Shown here in pieces: positions 32,623 through 40,030 of a stretch of 64,000 nt of DNA. Each line of letters starts with the position of its first letter. Position 1 is the first letter of the stretch. The notes beneath the pieces were generated by a model. The model did not search any database. It saw nothing but the letters and a program-made list of their open reading frames with translations, and was not told where the DNA came from. The DNA comes from Actinoplanes sp. M2I2 (GTDB taxonomy: Bacteria > Actinomycetota > Actinomycetes > Mycobacteriales > Micromonosporaceae), in NCBI RefSeq assembly GCF_023544445.1, contig NZ_JALPVJ010000011.1, forward strand, positions 124,001 to 188,000, in the 5' to 3' direction. Made by a program: the position numbers and the translations under genes.

Positions 32623-32973
32623 ATGTTCATCGCCTATGTCGTCGTCGCTGTCCTGCTGTCGCTGGTACTGCTCATGTCCGCCCGTGGCGACATCACCCGC
32701 GACCCGAAGATCACTGAGCCACTGAAGGCGATCGGCGTACGTGACAGCTGGTTCCTGCCCCTCGGCCTTGTCAAGATCGCGGGCGCGCTGGGGCTGCTCG
32801 CCGGCATCGTCTACCGCCCGTTGGGCATCGCGGCGGCGATCGGTGTCGTCCTGTACTTCCTGGGTGCCGTGATCACGCACCTGCGTGCGGGCGACACGAA
32901 GGGCGTCGGTGCGCCGGCCGCCATCATGCTCGTCGCGGTGGCTCCGCTGGTGCTGGGCCTCGCGACGCTCTGA
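32623..32973 (+). CDS. DoxX family membrane protein
   Basis: A 116-residue protein from the ATG at 32623, preceded by GGAG at a 7-bp spacing. Four membrane segments: IAYVVVAVLLSLVLLMSARG, LVKIAGALGLLAGIVYRPLG, IAAAIGVVLYFLGAVITHLR and AAIMLVAVAPLVLGLATL. The motif GLVKIAGALGLLAGI is typical of DoxX/DoxD-like proteins, which in actinobacteria take part in membrane redox or thiol stress responses. It is divergent from the MarR gene. Precise activity unknown. Confidence 0.85.
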   Translation: MFIAYVVVAVLLSLVLLMSARGDITRDPKITEPLKAIGVRDSWFLPLGLVKIAGALGLLAGIVYRPLGIAAAIGVVLYFLGAVITHLRAGDTKGVGAPAAIMLVAVAPLVLGLATL

Positions 32974-33152
32974 ACGCCTTCCACGTTGCTCGCGGCGATC
33001 GCGGGCGCAGCGGCGACCTGACGACGGTGCGGCCCGCGGGCCCGGGGGAGGGGCGCTGCCGCCGGCGACCGTCGGCAGCTACTCGCCGCCCCGCAGTCCG
33101 GCACGTCATGGCTGCTGAGCCTGGACGGCCTGAACCCGAACGGAGAGAACCC

Positions 33153-33794
33153 GTGAACGTCACCGTCTTCGGCGCCACCGGCGCTATCGGCTCCCTGACC
33201 GTCGCCGAGCTCCTCGATCGCGGCCACAGCGTCACCGCGTACGCGCGCCATCCCGGCAAGGTTCCCGCGTCCTGGGGCGACCGCGTCCGCGTCGTCGTCG
33301 GCGAGATGTCCGACAAGGACGCGATCGACGCCGCGATCGCCGGAGCCGACGCCGTCGTGTCCGCCCTCGGCCCCGTGCTCACCCGTGACGAGCGCGGGCA
33401 CCCGCTCACCGAGGGCACCCGTCATCTGCTCGACGCCATGCAACGCCACGGCGTGCGGCGCTACGTCTGCCACGCCACCCCCGCCGTCTGGGACCCCCAG
33501 GAGCGGCCGACCTGGCAGACGCGGCTCATCCGTTTCCTGCCCAAGACGTTCGGCCGCCGCGCCTACGAGGAGATCCGCGGTATGACCGACCCGGTGATGG
33601 CCTCCGGTCTCGACTGGACGATCGTGCGCTTCATCCGTCCCACCAACGAGGCGAAGAAGGGCCGGGTGCGCTCCGGCTTCTTCGCGACGGACCGGATCGG
33701 TTTCGCCGTGACGCGCGCCGACATCGCCGCGTTCACCGCCGCCCAGGTCGACGACGACACCTACGTCCGCCGGGCCCCCGCCATCAGCAACTGA
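33153..33794 (+). CDS. NAD(P)-dependent oxidoreductase/epimerase, paralogue of 27547-28188
   Basis: A 213-residue protein from the GTG at 33153 with GGAGAG upstream. It starts MNVTVFGATGAIGSLTVAEL, nearly identical to the paralogue, and ends with DIAAFTAAQVDDDTYVRRAP as the paralogue ends with DIAAFTAAQLTDNRYHNAAP. Both have 213 residues. The Rossmann motif is GATGAIG. This indicates an internal duplication within the island. No AAGTGGA operator is seen in the 180 bp upstream. Confidence 0.85.
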   Translation: MNVTVFGATGAIGSLTVAELLDRGHSVTAYARHPGKVPASWGDRVRVVVGEMSDKDAIDAAIAGADAVVSALGPVLTRDERGHPLTEGTRHLLDAMQRHGVRRYVCHATPAVWDPQERPTWQTRLIRFLPKTFGRRAYEEIRGMTDPVMASGLDWTIVRFIRPTNEAKKGRVRSGFFATDRIGFAVTRADIAAFTAAQVDDDTYVRRAPAISN

Positions 33795-33848
33795 CCTCGC
33801 GGGTCCACGTTCTGCGACATCGCCCCCTGGCACCAGGGCAAGATCGTT

Positions 33849-34283
33849 CTACATCGCCGAGCGGGGCTGCACCGCCTGCCGGCCGCGGCGTTCCAGGGCG
33901 TACGCGCCGGCAGCGGCGAGGGTCATCGCGACCGCCGGGAATCGCTCGTTGATCCACACACCACGCACCTGGGGGACGTACTGCGGGAACTCCACCTCCA
34001 TGCCCGCGGTGCCGGGAAAGGTGAAGGCGGCGCCCATGGAAGCCCAGAACAGCGCCGGCAGTGCCGCGCCGAGGGCCACGTCCCGGTCGTCTGCCCGGTC
34101 CCGCAGCAGGTACAGAGCCGTACCACCCAGGGCGGTGCCCAGGGCGATGGTCATCGCGTCGTGGAAGCGGGCATGTGGCGGCCAGGCCGGGTTGAACAGG
34201 TGCGTGCGATTCCAGTCGGCCACGAAGCCCGCGACGGCGGTGGCCGCCGCCAGTGTCCGCAGCAGGCCGCGCCCGGCCGTCAC
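33849..34283 (-). CDS. Small membrane protein (DUF6640-like)
   Basis: The reading frame is open from an ATG at 34436, but that codon lies inside an operator palindrome, and the first 50 residues look non-coding. The GTG at 34283 gives a 144-residue protein beginning VTAGRGLLRTLAAATAVAGF and continuing WNRTHLFNPAWPPHARFHDA, a pattern I associate with DUF6640. It has three to four membrane segments (MTIALGTALGGTALYLLRDR, VALGAALPALFWASMGAAFT, AVAMTLAAAGAYALERRG). The start choice is uncertain because no strong ribosome site is seen. It is divergent from the LLM oxidoreductase across two operators. Function unknown. Confidence 0.65.
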   Translation of the reverse strand: MTAGRGLLRTLAAATAVAGFVADWNRTHLFNPAWPPHARFHDAMTIALGTALGGTALYLLRDRADDRDVALGAALPALFWASMGAAFTFPGTAGMEVEFPQYVPQVRGVWINERFPAVAMTLAAAGAYALERRGRQAVQPRSAM

Positions 34284-34416
34284 CGCGGTGCCACGTTCGT
34301 CAGGAAGTGGGTCATGCCGGTCGGCGTACCCGATCGCCTCGGCGCTATTCCCCGCCCGGGCGGGAAGCAGCAGCGACCGTACTGCGGCGATGTGGTCGCC
34401 GGGGCGCGGCTCGAGC

Positions 34417-34472
34417 AAATGGAGACTATCTTCCACTTCACAGGCTGATTAAGTGGTAGATACCTTCCACTT
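34417..34472. promoter_or_regulatory. Two TetR-type operators (variants of AAGTGGA-N8-TCCACTT)
   Basis: AAATGGA-N8-TCCACTT at 34417-34438 and AAGTGGT-N8-TCCACTT at 34451-34472; each has one mismatch in the left arm. They lie upstream of the LLM oxidoreductase (34556) and the divergent small membrane protein, extending the local TetR regulon to both. Confidence 0.75.
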
Positions 34473-34555
34473 GTGCGACCGTAGGGATGTGACCGCACCC
34501 GGCCGACTGGGCCCGGCAGTCGCTCGACCACCTGATCTCGACTAAGGAGCACGCC

Positions 34556-35596
34556 ATGGCGCTTGAACTCGGCGTCTACTCGTTCGGCAACACCCCCCAC
34601 ACCGCCGACGGCGGCCCCGGCACCACCGCTCAGGCGATCCGCAACGTGCTGGAGGCCGTGCACGTCGCCGAACAGGTCGGCCTGGACTTCTTCGGCTTCG
34701 GTGAGCATCACACCCCGTCGATGCCGCTGTCGTCGCCGACCTCGCTGGTCAACGCCGCCGCGGCCTCCACCCATCGGATCGGGCTGGGTACCACCGTCAC
34801 GGTGCTGTCCACCGACGAGCCGCTGCGGGTCTTCGAGCAGATGGCCACCGCCGCGGCGATCGCACCCGGCCGGGTCGAGATCGTCGCCGGGCGCGGCTCC
34901 TCCGACATCACGTTCTCCCTGTTCGACCTCGACAGCCGCAACTACGACATGCTCTTCCGGTCCAAGCTCGACCTGCTGATCGCGGCCAATGCAGGCGACC
35001 GCGTCACCTTCAAGGGCCCGCACCGGCAACGAGCCCTGCGCGACGCGCTGATCGTGCCGCGCCCGGAGCAGCCGCTGAAGATCTGGCTCGGCACCGGAGG
35101 CAGCCCCGAATCGGTGCTGCGAGCCGCCGAACTCGGCCTGCCGATGTTCCTCGGCATCCTGGGCGGCACCGTGGACCGCTGGGCACAGTACGGCCACGCC
35201 TACCGCGAAGCGTGGACCCAACTCGGGCACCCCGCCGAGCAGGCGGACATCGCCGTCGCCGTGCACGGGTTCGTCGGTGCGGACAACAAGCAGGCCAAGG
35301 CCGACTACCTCGACTACGAGATGGCGATGTTCGCCACCGGCGCCGCCGAGGTCGGCCGCGCACCGATGGCCCCGTCCGGCCGGGAACTCAACTACGAGCC
35401 GGGCGCCATGGTCTTCGCCGGTGGGCCCGACGAGATCGCCGACCGCATCCTGCACCTGCACCAGCAGCTCGGACACAGCCGGCAGATCCTGCAGATGGAC
35501 GTCGGCGGCATGTCCCACGCCACCTTCCTCAAGGCCATCGAACTGCTCGGCACCGAAGTCCTGCCGCAGGTCCGTAAGGAACTCGGACAGCTCTGA
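34556..35596 (+). CDS. LLM-class flavin-dependent oxidoreductase
   Basis: A 346-residue luciferase-like monooxygenase. ALELGVYSFGNTPHTADGGP begins the TIM barrel, GLDFFGFGEHHTPSMPLSSP is the substrate/flavin-binding strand, and GLGTTVTVLSTDEPLRVFEQ plus ATAAAIAPGRVEIVAGRGSS match FMN-dependent bacterial-luciferase-like enzymes. These oxidise their substrate with O2 and reduced flavin supplied by a separate reductase. A flavin reductase gene follows 61 bp downstream, supporting a two-component monooxygenase. Expression is probably controlled by the TetR operators 84 bp upstream. Confidence 0.9.
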   Translation: MALELGVYSFGNTPHTADGGPGTTAQAIRNVLEAVHVAEQVGLDFFGFGEHHTPSMPLSSPTSLVNAAAASTHRIGLGTTVTVLSTDEPLRVFEQMATAAAIAPGRVEIVAGRGSSDITFSLFDLDSRNYDMLFRSKLDLLIAANAGDRVTFKGPHRQRALRDALIVPRPEQPLKIWLGTGGSPESVLRAAELGLPMFLGILGGTVDRWAQYGHAYREAWTQLGHPAEQADIAVAVHGFVGADNKQAKADYLDYEMAMFATGAAEVGRAPMAPSGRELNYEPGAMVFAGGPDEIADRILHLHQQLGHSRQILQMDVGGMSHATFLKAIELLGTEVLPQVRKELGQL

Positions 35597-35657
35597 CTCA
35601 GCCGGTGCGCCGGCACCGGATCCGGCGCACCGGCAGCATCGAGGGGAGGCCACCGGT

Positions 35658-36134
35658 ATGAGCGTTTCGGCCGACGACTTCCGCGCCGTGATGGGCGCGG
35701 TGGCCACGCCCGTCGCCGTCGTCACCGCGATGGACCACGGCCGCCCGCACGGCACCACCGTCAGCGCGTTCACCTCGCTGTCCCTCGACCCGCCGATGGT
35801 GCTCGTCGCGCTGGACCGCGACTCGGCACTGCTGAGCATCGTCACCCGGACCCGGCGGTTCGGGCTCAACGTCCTGACCGCCGAGCAGAGCGGGCTCGCG
35901 CTGACGTTCGCCCGCAAAGGCGACGAGAAATTCGCCGGCGTTGCCTGGGCGCACCAGCACGGGCTACCCCGGCTCGACGCCGTCAGCGGCTGGCTCGCCT
36001 GCGACGTGGACCAGCTGATACCCGGCGGCGACCACATCGTGGCAATCGGCCGCGTCACGGCCGCCGAGCACGATCCGCGGGCTCCGCTGACCTATCACCG
36101 CAGAACCTTCGGGACGCACGCGGTGCTGAGCTGA
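35658..36134 (+). CDS. Flavin reductase family protein
   Basis: A 158-residue protein from the ATG at 35658 with GGGGAGG upstream. The flavin-reductase-like domain is complete: FRAVMGAVATPVAVVTAMDH, HGTTVSAFTSLSLDPPMVLV, FGLNVLTAEQSGLALTFARK and DHIVAIGRVTAAEHD. Such HpaC-like proteins reduce FMN or FAD with NAD(P)H and feed the reduced flavin to a monooxygenase, here the LLM enzyme just upstream. The two genes look like one transcription unit. Confidence 0.92.
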   Translation: MSVSADDFRAVMGAVATPVAVVTAMDHGRPHGTTVSAFTSLSLDPPMVLVALDRDSALLSIVTRTRRFGLNVLTAEQSGLALTFARKGDEKFAGVAWAHQHGLPRLDAVSGWLACDVDQLIPGGDHIVAIGRVTAAEHDPRAPLTYHRRTFGTHAVLS

Positions 36135-36154
36135 GTGTCCGCCGGCTCCCACAA

Positions 36155-36176
36155 AAATGGACGGCCCGTTCCACTT
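36155..36176. promoter_or_regulatory. TetR-type operator (AAATGGA-N8-TCCACTT)
   Basis: One copy with a single mismatch in the left arm, 30 bp before the start of the maleylpyruvate isomerase-like gene. It is the seventh copy of the motif in this island. Confidence 0.7.
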
Positions 36177-36206
36177 CTTGTGGGGACGTCGGTAGGCTCA
36201 CCACTC

Positions 36207-36995
36207 ATGACGACCCTTGCCGGCCACACGATCGCGGCCCTGCGCAGCGAGCACGACACCCTCACGGGTGTGGTCTCCGCGCTTTCCGCCGAACAGCTCA
36301 CCGCCGCGTCCGCCGCGTCCGCATGGACCATCGCCGACGTCCTGTCGCATCTGGGCAGCGGCGCGCAGATCACGCTCGCCGGGCTCCGGGCGGCGCTCGG
36401 CGAGGCGCCGGCACCCGGCCCCGACTTCAACCAGGGCGTCTGGGACCGGTGGAACGCGCTGAGTCCGCAGGACCAGGCGACCGGCTGGGTGCAGGCCGAC
36501 ACCGCGCTGGTCACGGCCCTCGAAGCCATCCCGCAGGAACGGCACGACGACCTCAAGGTCGCGATCGGGTTCATGCCCGAGCCGCTGTCGCTCGCGTCGT
36601 TCGCCGCCATGCGCCTGAGCGAGGTCGCCCCGCACGTCTGGGACGTCCGCGCCGGCGTCGACCCGGCCGCGGGCCTCGCCGAGCCGTCGGCGGTGCTGCT
36701 GGCCGAACACCTCAGCGGTGGCCTCGGCTTCCTGCTCGGCTTCATCGCCAAGCCGGCCGCGGCGGGCGAGCACGCGGTCCTGGACATCAGCGCGACGCCG
36801 TACCGGATCGTGCTCGACGACACCGCCCGGCTCACCACACAAGCGCTGCCCGCAACCGCGACGTTCACCGGGCCGCTGGAATCGGCGATCCGGCTGATCT
36901 ACGGCCGGCTCACCCCGCAGCACACCCCGGCCGACGTCGCGGTGACCGGCAACGTCTCGCTCGACGAGCTGCGCGCCGTCTTCCCCGGCTTCTGA
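36207..36995 (+). CDS. Maleylpyruvate isomerase/mycothiol-dependent (DinB-like) family protein
   Basis: A 262-residue protein from the ATG at 36207. The N-terminal DinB-like four-helix bundle is visible in HTIAALRSEHDTLTGVVSAL and AASAWTIADVLSHLGSGAQI, where the histidine of SHLG is a conserved metal ligand of the family. The later SEVAPHVWDVRAGVDP supplies the further metal-binding histidine. Members use mycothiol for isomerisation or detoxification. The C-terminal domain ends in a TPADVAVTGNVSLDELRAVF-type SCP2-like segment. An island operator lies directly upstream, so it is probably co-regulated with the flavin enzymes. Confidence 0.85.
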   Translation: MTTLAGHTIAALRSEHDTLTGVVSALSAEQLTAASAASAWTIADVLSHLGSGAQITLAGLRAALGEAPAPGPDFNQGVWDRWNALSPQDQATGWVQADTALVTALEAIPQERHDDLKVAIGFMPEPLSLASFAAMRLSEVAPHVWDVRAGVDPAAGLAEPSAVLLAEHLSGGLGFLLGFIAKPAAAGEHAVLDISATPYRIVLDDTARLTTQALPATATFTGPLESAIRLIYGRLTPQHTPADVAVTGNVSLDELRAVFPGF

Positions 36996-37099
36996 CCCGA
37001 GTCGAGCCGCCACAGTCGACAACTGACAGGCGGTTCGCCGCTCCGCCATGACCCGGTGAGGCCTACCCGTTCGGGTGACATGCCGGTGGCCCGGACACC

Positions 37100-37120
37100 T
37101 GCATCGATAACGTTGATGCA
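37100..37120. promoter_or_regulatory. Palindrome at the start of the transposition operon
   Basis: TGCATC-N9-GATGCA, with AACGTT inside the spacer, ends on the first base of the ATG of the recombinase/TniQ fusion. Its position suggests repression of the transposition operon by a DNA-binding protein of the element. It may instead be a chance palindrome. Confidence 0.45.
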
Positions 37121-39222
37121 TGGCCCGTCCGGCGCCCCTGCCCAGGCAGAGCATCGAAGCCCTCGATGCGGGCCGAGCCGCGAGCCCAGCGCGACGCCAC
37201 GACCACGGCGCCTACGAGGTACCCGCCAGGTTCCTGACGACCTGGCTGATCGGCAGGCCCGCGAACACCCGTGACGCGTACGCGACGGACCTGGCTCTGT
37301 TCACGGCCTGGTGTGCCGAACAGGGTCTACAGCCGCTGAGTGCCGCGCCCGCCGACATCGACACCTTCATCAACACGCAGGTCAGCACGTACGGGCCGGC
37401 CACGGTCGCCCGGCGGGTGTCCACCCTGACGAGCTGGTACCGCCACCTGGTCACCATCGGACGGGTCGCGGCCAGCCCACTCGACCAGGTGGCACGACCC
37501 CGCCGTGCCTGGTACGGCAAGCAGCGTCGCACGTTGTCGGCCACGGACCTGGACCGGCTGCGCGCCCAGGCCGACGCCGACATCGTCGCCGCCGCCCATG
37601 CCGCACGGGCACGTGCGTACCTGACGGCGTTGTGCCGTGCCGCGATCCTGCGCATGTTCATCGGCACGGACATCGGTCCTGGCCTGGTCGTCGGGTTGGA
37701 CATCGAACACCTCGGCTTCGACGGTGACGGCGCGCGGGCAGTGATGTGGCTGCGCGACGGCGACGGCGGTCGGTACCGCCACCGGGTACCCGATGACGCG
37801 GCGGCCGCCATTCACGCCTACCTGGCGGCCCGGGCGCACACGGACGGCATCGGCGTGCACGAGCTGACCGGGCCGCTGTTCGTCACGGGCCACGGTGCCA
37901 CCGGTACGCGACTCGGACCCGCGACACCCGCGGCGATGATCCGGCGCGTCGCGGCCACGGCCGGCCTCGACGACCCCGGTCGCGTGTCACCGTCGGTGCT
38001 GCGCCACGCTCCCGGCCTCGCCCTGACCCGCAGGACCGCCGCATCCCCGGCAGAAGAGCCACCGGAGCAGACCGCCGACGTGCGCGCCCGGTACCTGCGC
38101 CGCTGGGTGAACGAGCCACTCGAACGCGATCCCGCCATGCTCATGGCGGACGTGTATATCGCGCACCACGGCCCGGAAGACACCACCCCGGCACACCCAG
38201 CCCCTCCGGCCATGCGGGTGGAACCCACCTTCACACCGCCGCGCAGCGAACGGCGCCCCCGGCGATCGTCGGCGCCGCGTGTCAGCGGACCACGACCGGC
38301 TGCTCGTCAACCCGCACCACCGACGGCGACGGTGCGGCGGTTGCCCCGCGACGTGGCACCGTTTCGCGACGAGACAGTGCGGTCCTACGAGGCTCGCCTG
38401 GCCGCAGCCAACCATCTGCCCGTGGCCGGCCTGCGCGCCGCCGCCGGCTGTCGTGGCCTGCTCAGCGCCGACGCCCTCGGGGCCCTCACCGGGCGGGCGC
38501 CCCGCACACTGCTACTGGCGCTGCCCGAACTACGCGCAACCCAGCACGACCTGCAACTGCCGGCGGACAACCGGTGGCCGCACCCACCGACGCCCCAGCA
38601 CGCCCGCTCGGGCCGGTCGGTGTTGATCAGGCCGGTATGCCGGCGATGCGCCGCCGCCCATGGTGCCACCGGCGAGGTTCTCGCGTGGACGCCCAGTGAA
38701 GTGCAGATCTGCCTCAAGCACGCGCTCTGGATCGGTGGCCAGGATCCCCACGGTCAGTGGGACCTGCGCGACGTCCCCGAGTTGCCGGCCGCCCAGCGTC
38801 ACCACACCAACCTCGTCCGACGGCACGGCCGGCCCGCGGTGCAGACCGCCTACAGCCAGGCGGTTGAGGTCACGGCATGGTGGGCGCAGCACGGCTGCTG
38901 GAGCAGCGGCGCCGTGACCCGCCGACACCTTCTCGCCGGGCTCACGAGCGGCACACCGCGCGACCGTGATCCGATCGTCGCCCTGATGTACTACCCGGAG
39001 ACGGTCGGACTGCTCAGCCTGTTCGTGTCCCGGTACTGGATCAGGGTTCTCGGCGAGCAACCACGCCGTGATCTGTGGGACAGCCCGCTGATACGACGCT
39101 TCCACGCCGAGGTCCGCCGCTGCACCGGATACGACGTCACCGGTGACGCGGTCGATCCGCTGCACCGGTGGTGCGAACAACTCGCCGTACGCGCGGCCGC
39201 AGGTCCCCGGATGCCACCGTGA
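37120..39222 (+). CDS. Inactivated tyrosine recombinase-TniQ fusion, putative target selector
   Basis: A 700-residue protein. Residues 35-125 form a SAM-like core-binding domain (PANTRDAYATDLALFTAWCA; STLTSWYRHLVTIGRVAASP). Residues about 137-350 match a tyrosine-recombinase catalytic domain but are degenerate: the first catalytic Arg is Gly186 (MFIGTDIGPGLVVGLDIEHL), and the His of HxxR is Ser292 (SPSVLRHA), while Arg295 and Tyr346 remain. A Pro/Arg-rich linker (360-405) follows. Residues 405-700 are TniQ: LPRDVAPFRDETVRSYEARL and the zinc finger with Cys507, Cys510, Cys531 and His534. TniQ/TnsD proteins recruit TnsC to a target; an inactive recombinase domain (TnsF) is a known separate target selector in Tn6022-like elements. 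Here both are one polypeptide, first in the operon. It probably binds a recombinase-type site and directs insertion (inference). Confidence 0.85.
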   Translation: MARPAPLPRQSIEALDAGRAASPARRHDHGAYEVPARFLTTWLIGRPANTRDAYATDLALFTAWCAEQGLQPLSAAPADIDTFINTQVSTYGPATVARRVSTLTSWYRHLVTIGRVAASPLDQVARPRRAWYGKQRRTLSATDLDRLRAQADADIVAAAHAARARAYLTALCRAAILRMFIGTDIGPGLVVGLDIEHLGFDGDGARAVMWLRDGDGGRYRHRVPDDAAAAIHAYLAARAHTDGIGVHELTGPLFVTGHGATGTRLGPATPAAMIRRVAATAGLDDPGRVSPSVLRHAPGLALTRRTAASPAEEPPEQTADVRARYLRRWVNEPLERDPAMLMADVYIAHHGPEDTTPAHPAPPAMRVEPTFTPPRSERRPRRSSAPRVSGPRPAARQPAPPTATVRRLPRDVAPFRDETVRSYEARLAAANHLPVAGLRAAAGCRGLLSADALGALTGRAPRTLLLALPELRATQHDLQLPADNRWPHPPTPQHARSGRSVLIRPVCRRCAAAHGATGEVLAWTPSEVQICLKHALWIGGQDPHGQWDLRDVPELPAAQRHHTNLVRRHGRPAVQTAYSQAVEVTAWWAQHGCWSSGAVTRRHLLAGLTSGTPRDRDPIVALMYYPETVGLLSLFVSRYWIRVLGEQPRRDLWDSPLIRRFHAEVRRCTGYDVTGDAVDPLHRWCEQLAVRAAAGPRMPP

Positions 39223-39280
39223 GCGCCGCCGGCATCGACGTGGCGAGGTTGTCGCCGGGACACGATCGGGAAGGCTGCTG

Positions 39281-40030
39281 ATGTCCAGCCTCCTCACGAC
39301 CGCGCCGCAGCAACCACCCACCAGCGCCCACGGTTGTGTGGTGCGCCACCGCGATCCGGTTCGCGGCGACACCGACGAGTCCCTGACGCTCGCGATGGCG
39401 CAGCCGTTCGAACACACCCCACCGGTGGCGCCGCTGCCGGTGTACAAAGGCCAACGCAGCCCGCCGGGCCACTACTGGTCCGCGCGGCTGGGCGATCACG
39501 TCAGCTACCGGACCCGCCTCGAACGCGACACCGCCATGGTCCTCGACCACGACAACACGGTGCGCGCCTTCGCGAGCCGCCCGTTCACCCTGTCCTGGAC
39601 CGGCCCGCACCCTCCGCGGGCACACATCCCCGCATTCTTCGCCCGGCGCGTCGACGGCACCGGCGTCGTCGTCGACTGCCGCTCCCGCAACACCGCAAAG
39701 CCCGACGACCCGGCGGCGAACACCGCGATCCGTGACGCCTGCGCGTACGCCTGCTGGGATCACCTGCTGGTCACCGGGTACGACCCGGTGTGGATCGAGA
39801 ACCTGCGGTGGCTGGCCGGATACCGCCATCCCCGCCACCACCACGACGGCGTCGCACAAGGCCTGCTCACCGCGTACGACCGGCCGGGACCGCTGATGGC
39901 GACGGCGACCGCCGTCGGAGATCCGCTCGCCGTGCTGCCGGTGCTGTATCACCTGTTGTGGAACCAGCGGCTGCACGCCGACCTCACCCTGCGCCTCGAC
40001 AGCGTGTCGATCGTGAGCGTGCCCCGGTGA
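39281..40030 (+). CDS. tnsA: TnsA-like transposase endonuclease subunit, one catalytic Asp missing
   Basis: A 249-residue protein from the ATG at 39281 with GGGAAGG upstream. It matches actinobacterial TnsA-like proteins: HYWSARLGDHVSYRTRLERD carries Glu81, and GVVVDCRSRN carries Asp132 and Arg134 in the last catalytic motif. The motif that normally reads H-x-P-D reads HIPAFFAR, so the expected metal-binding Asp is Ala118. The C-terminal half (NLRWLAGYRHPRHHHDGVAQ; DPLAVLPVLYHLLWNQRLHA) is the conserved helical part. TnsA cuts the 5' strands at the ends. Without it, transposition becomes replicative and makes cointegrates (known for Tn7 TnsA mutants). It overlaps tnsB by 4 bp. Confidence 0.85.
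   Translation: MSSLLTTAPQQPPTSAHGCVVRHRDPVRGDTDESLTLAMAQPFEHTPPVAPLPVYKGQRSPPGHYWSARLGDHVSYRTRLERDTAMVLDHDNTVRAFASRPFTLSWTGPHPPRAHIPAFFARRVDGTGVVVDCRSRNTAKPDDPAANTAIRDACAYACWDHLLVTGYDPVWIENLRWLAGYRHPRHHHDGVAQGLLTAYDRPGPLMATATAVGDPLAVLPVLYHLLWNQRLHADLTLRLDSVSIVSVPR

Noticed and set aside
34284..34436. Upstream ATG for the small membrane protein
   Set aside because: The ATG lies inside an operator palindrome and the added 51 residues have no protein-like features; kept only as an alternative.
38530..39447. A minus-strand open frame across the TniQ region
   Set aside because: It is the shadow of the recombinase/TniQ and TnsA genes.
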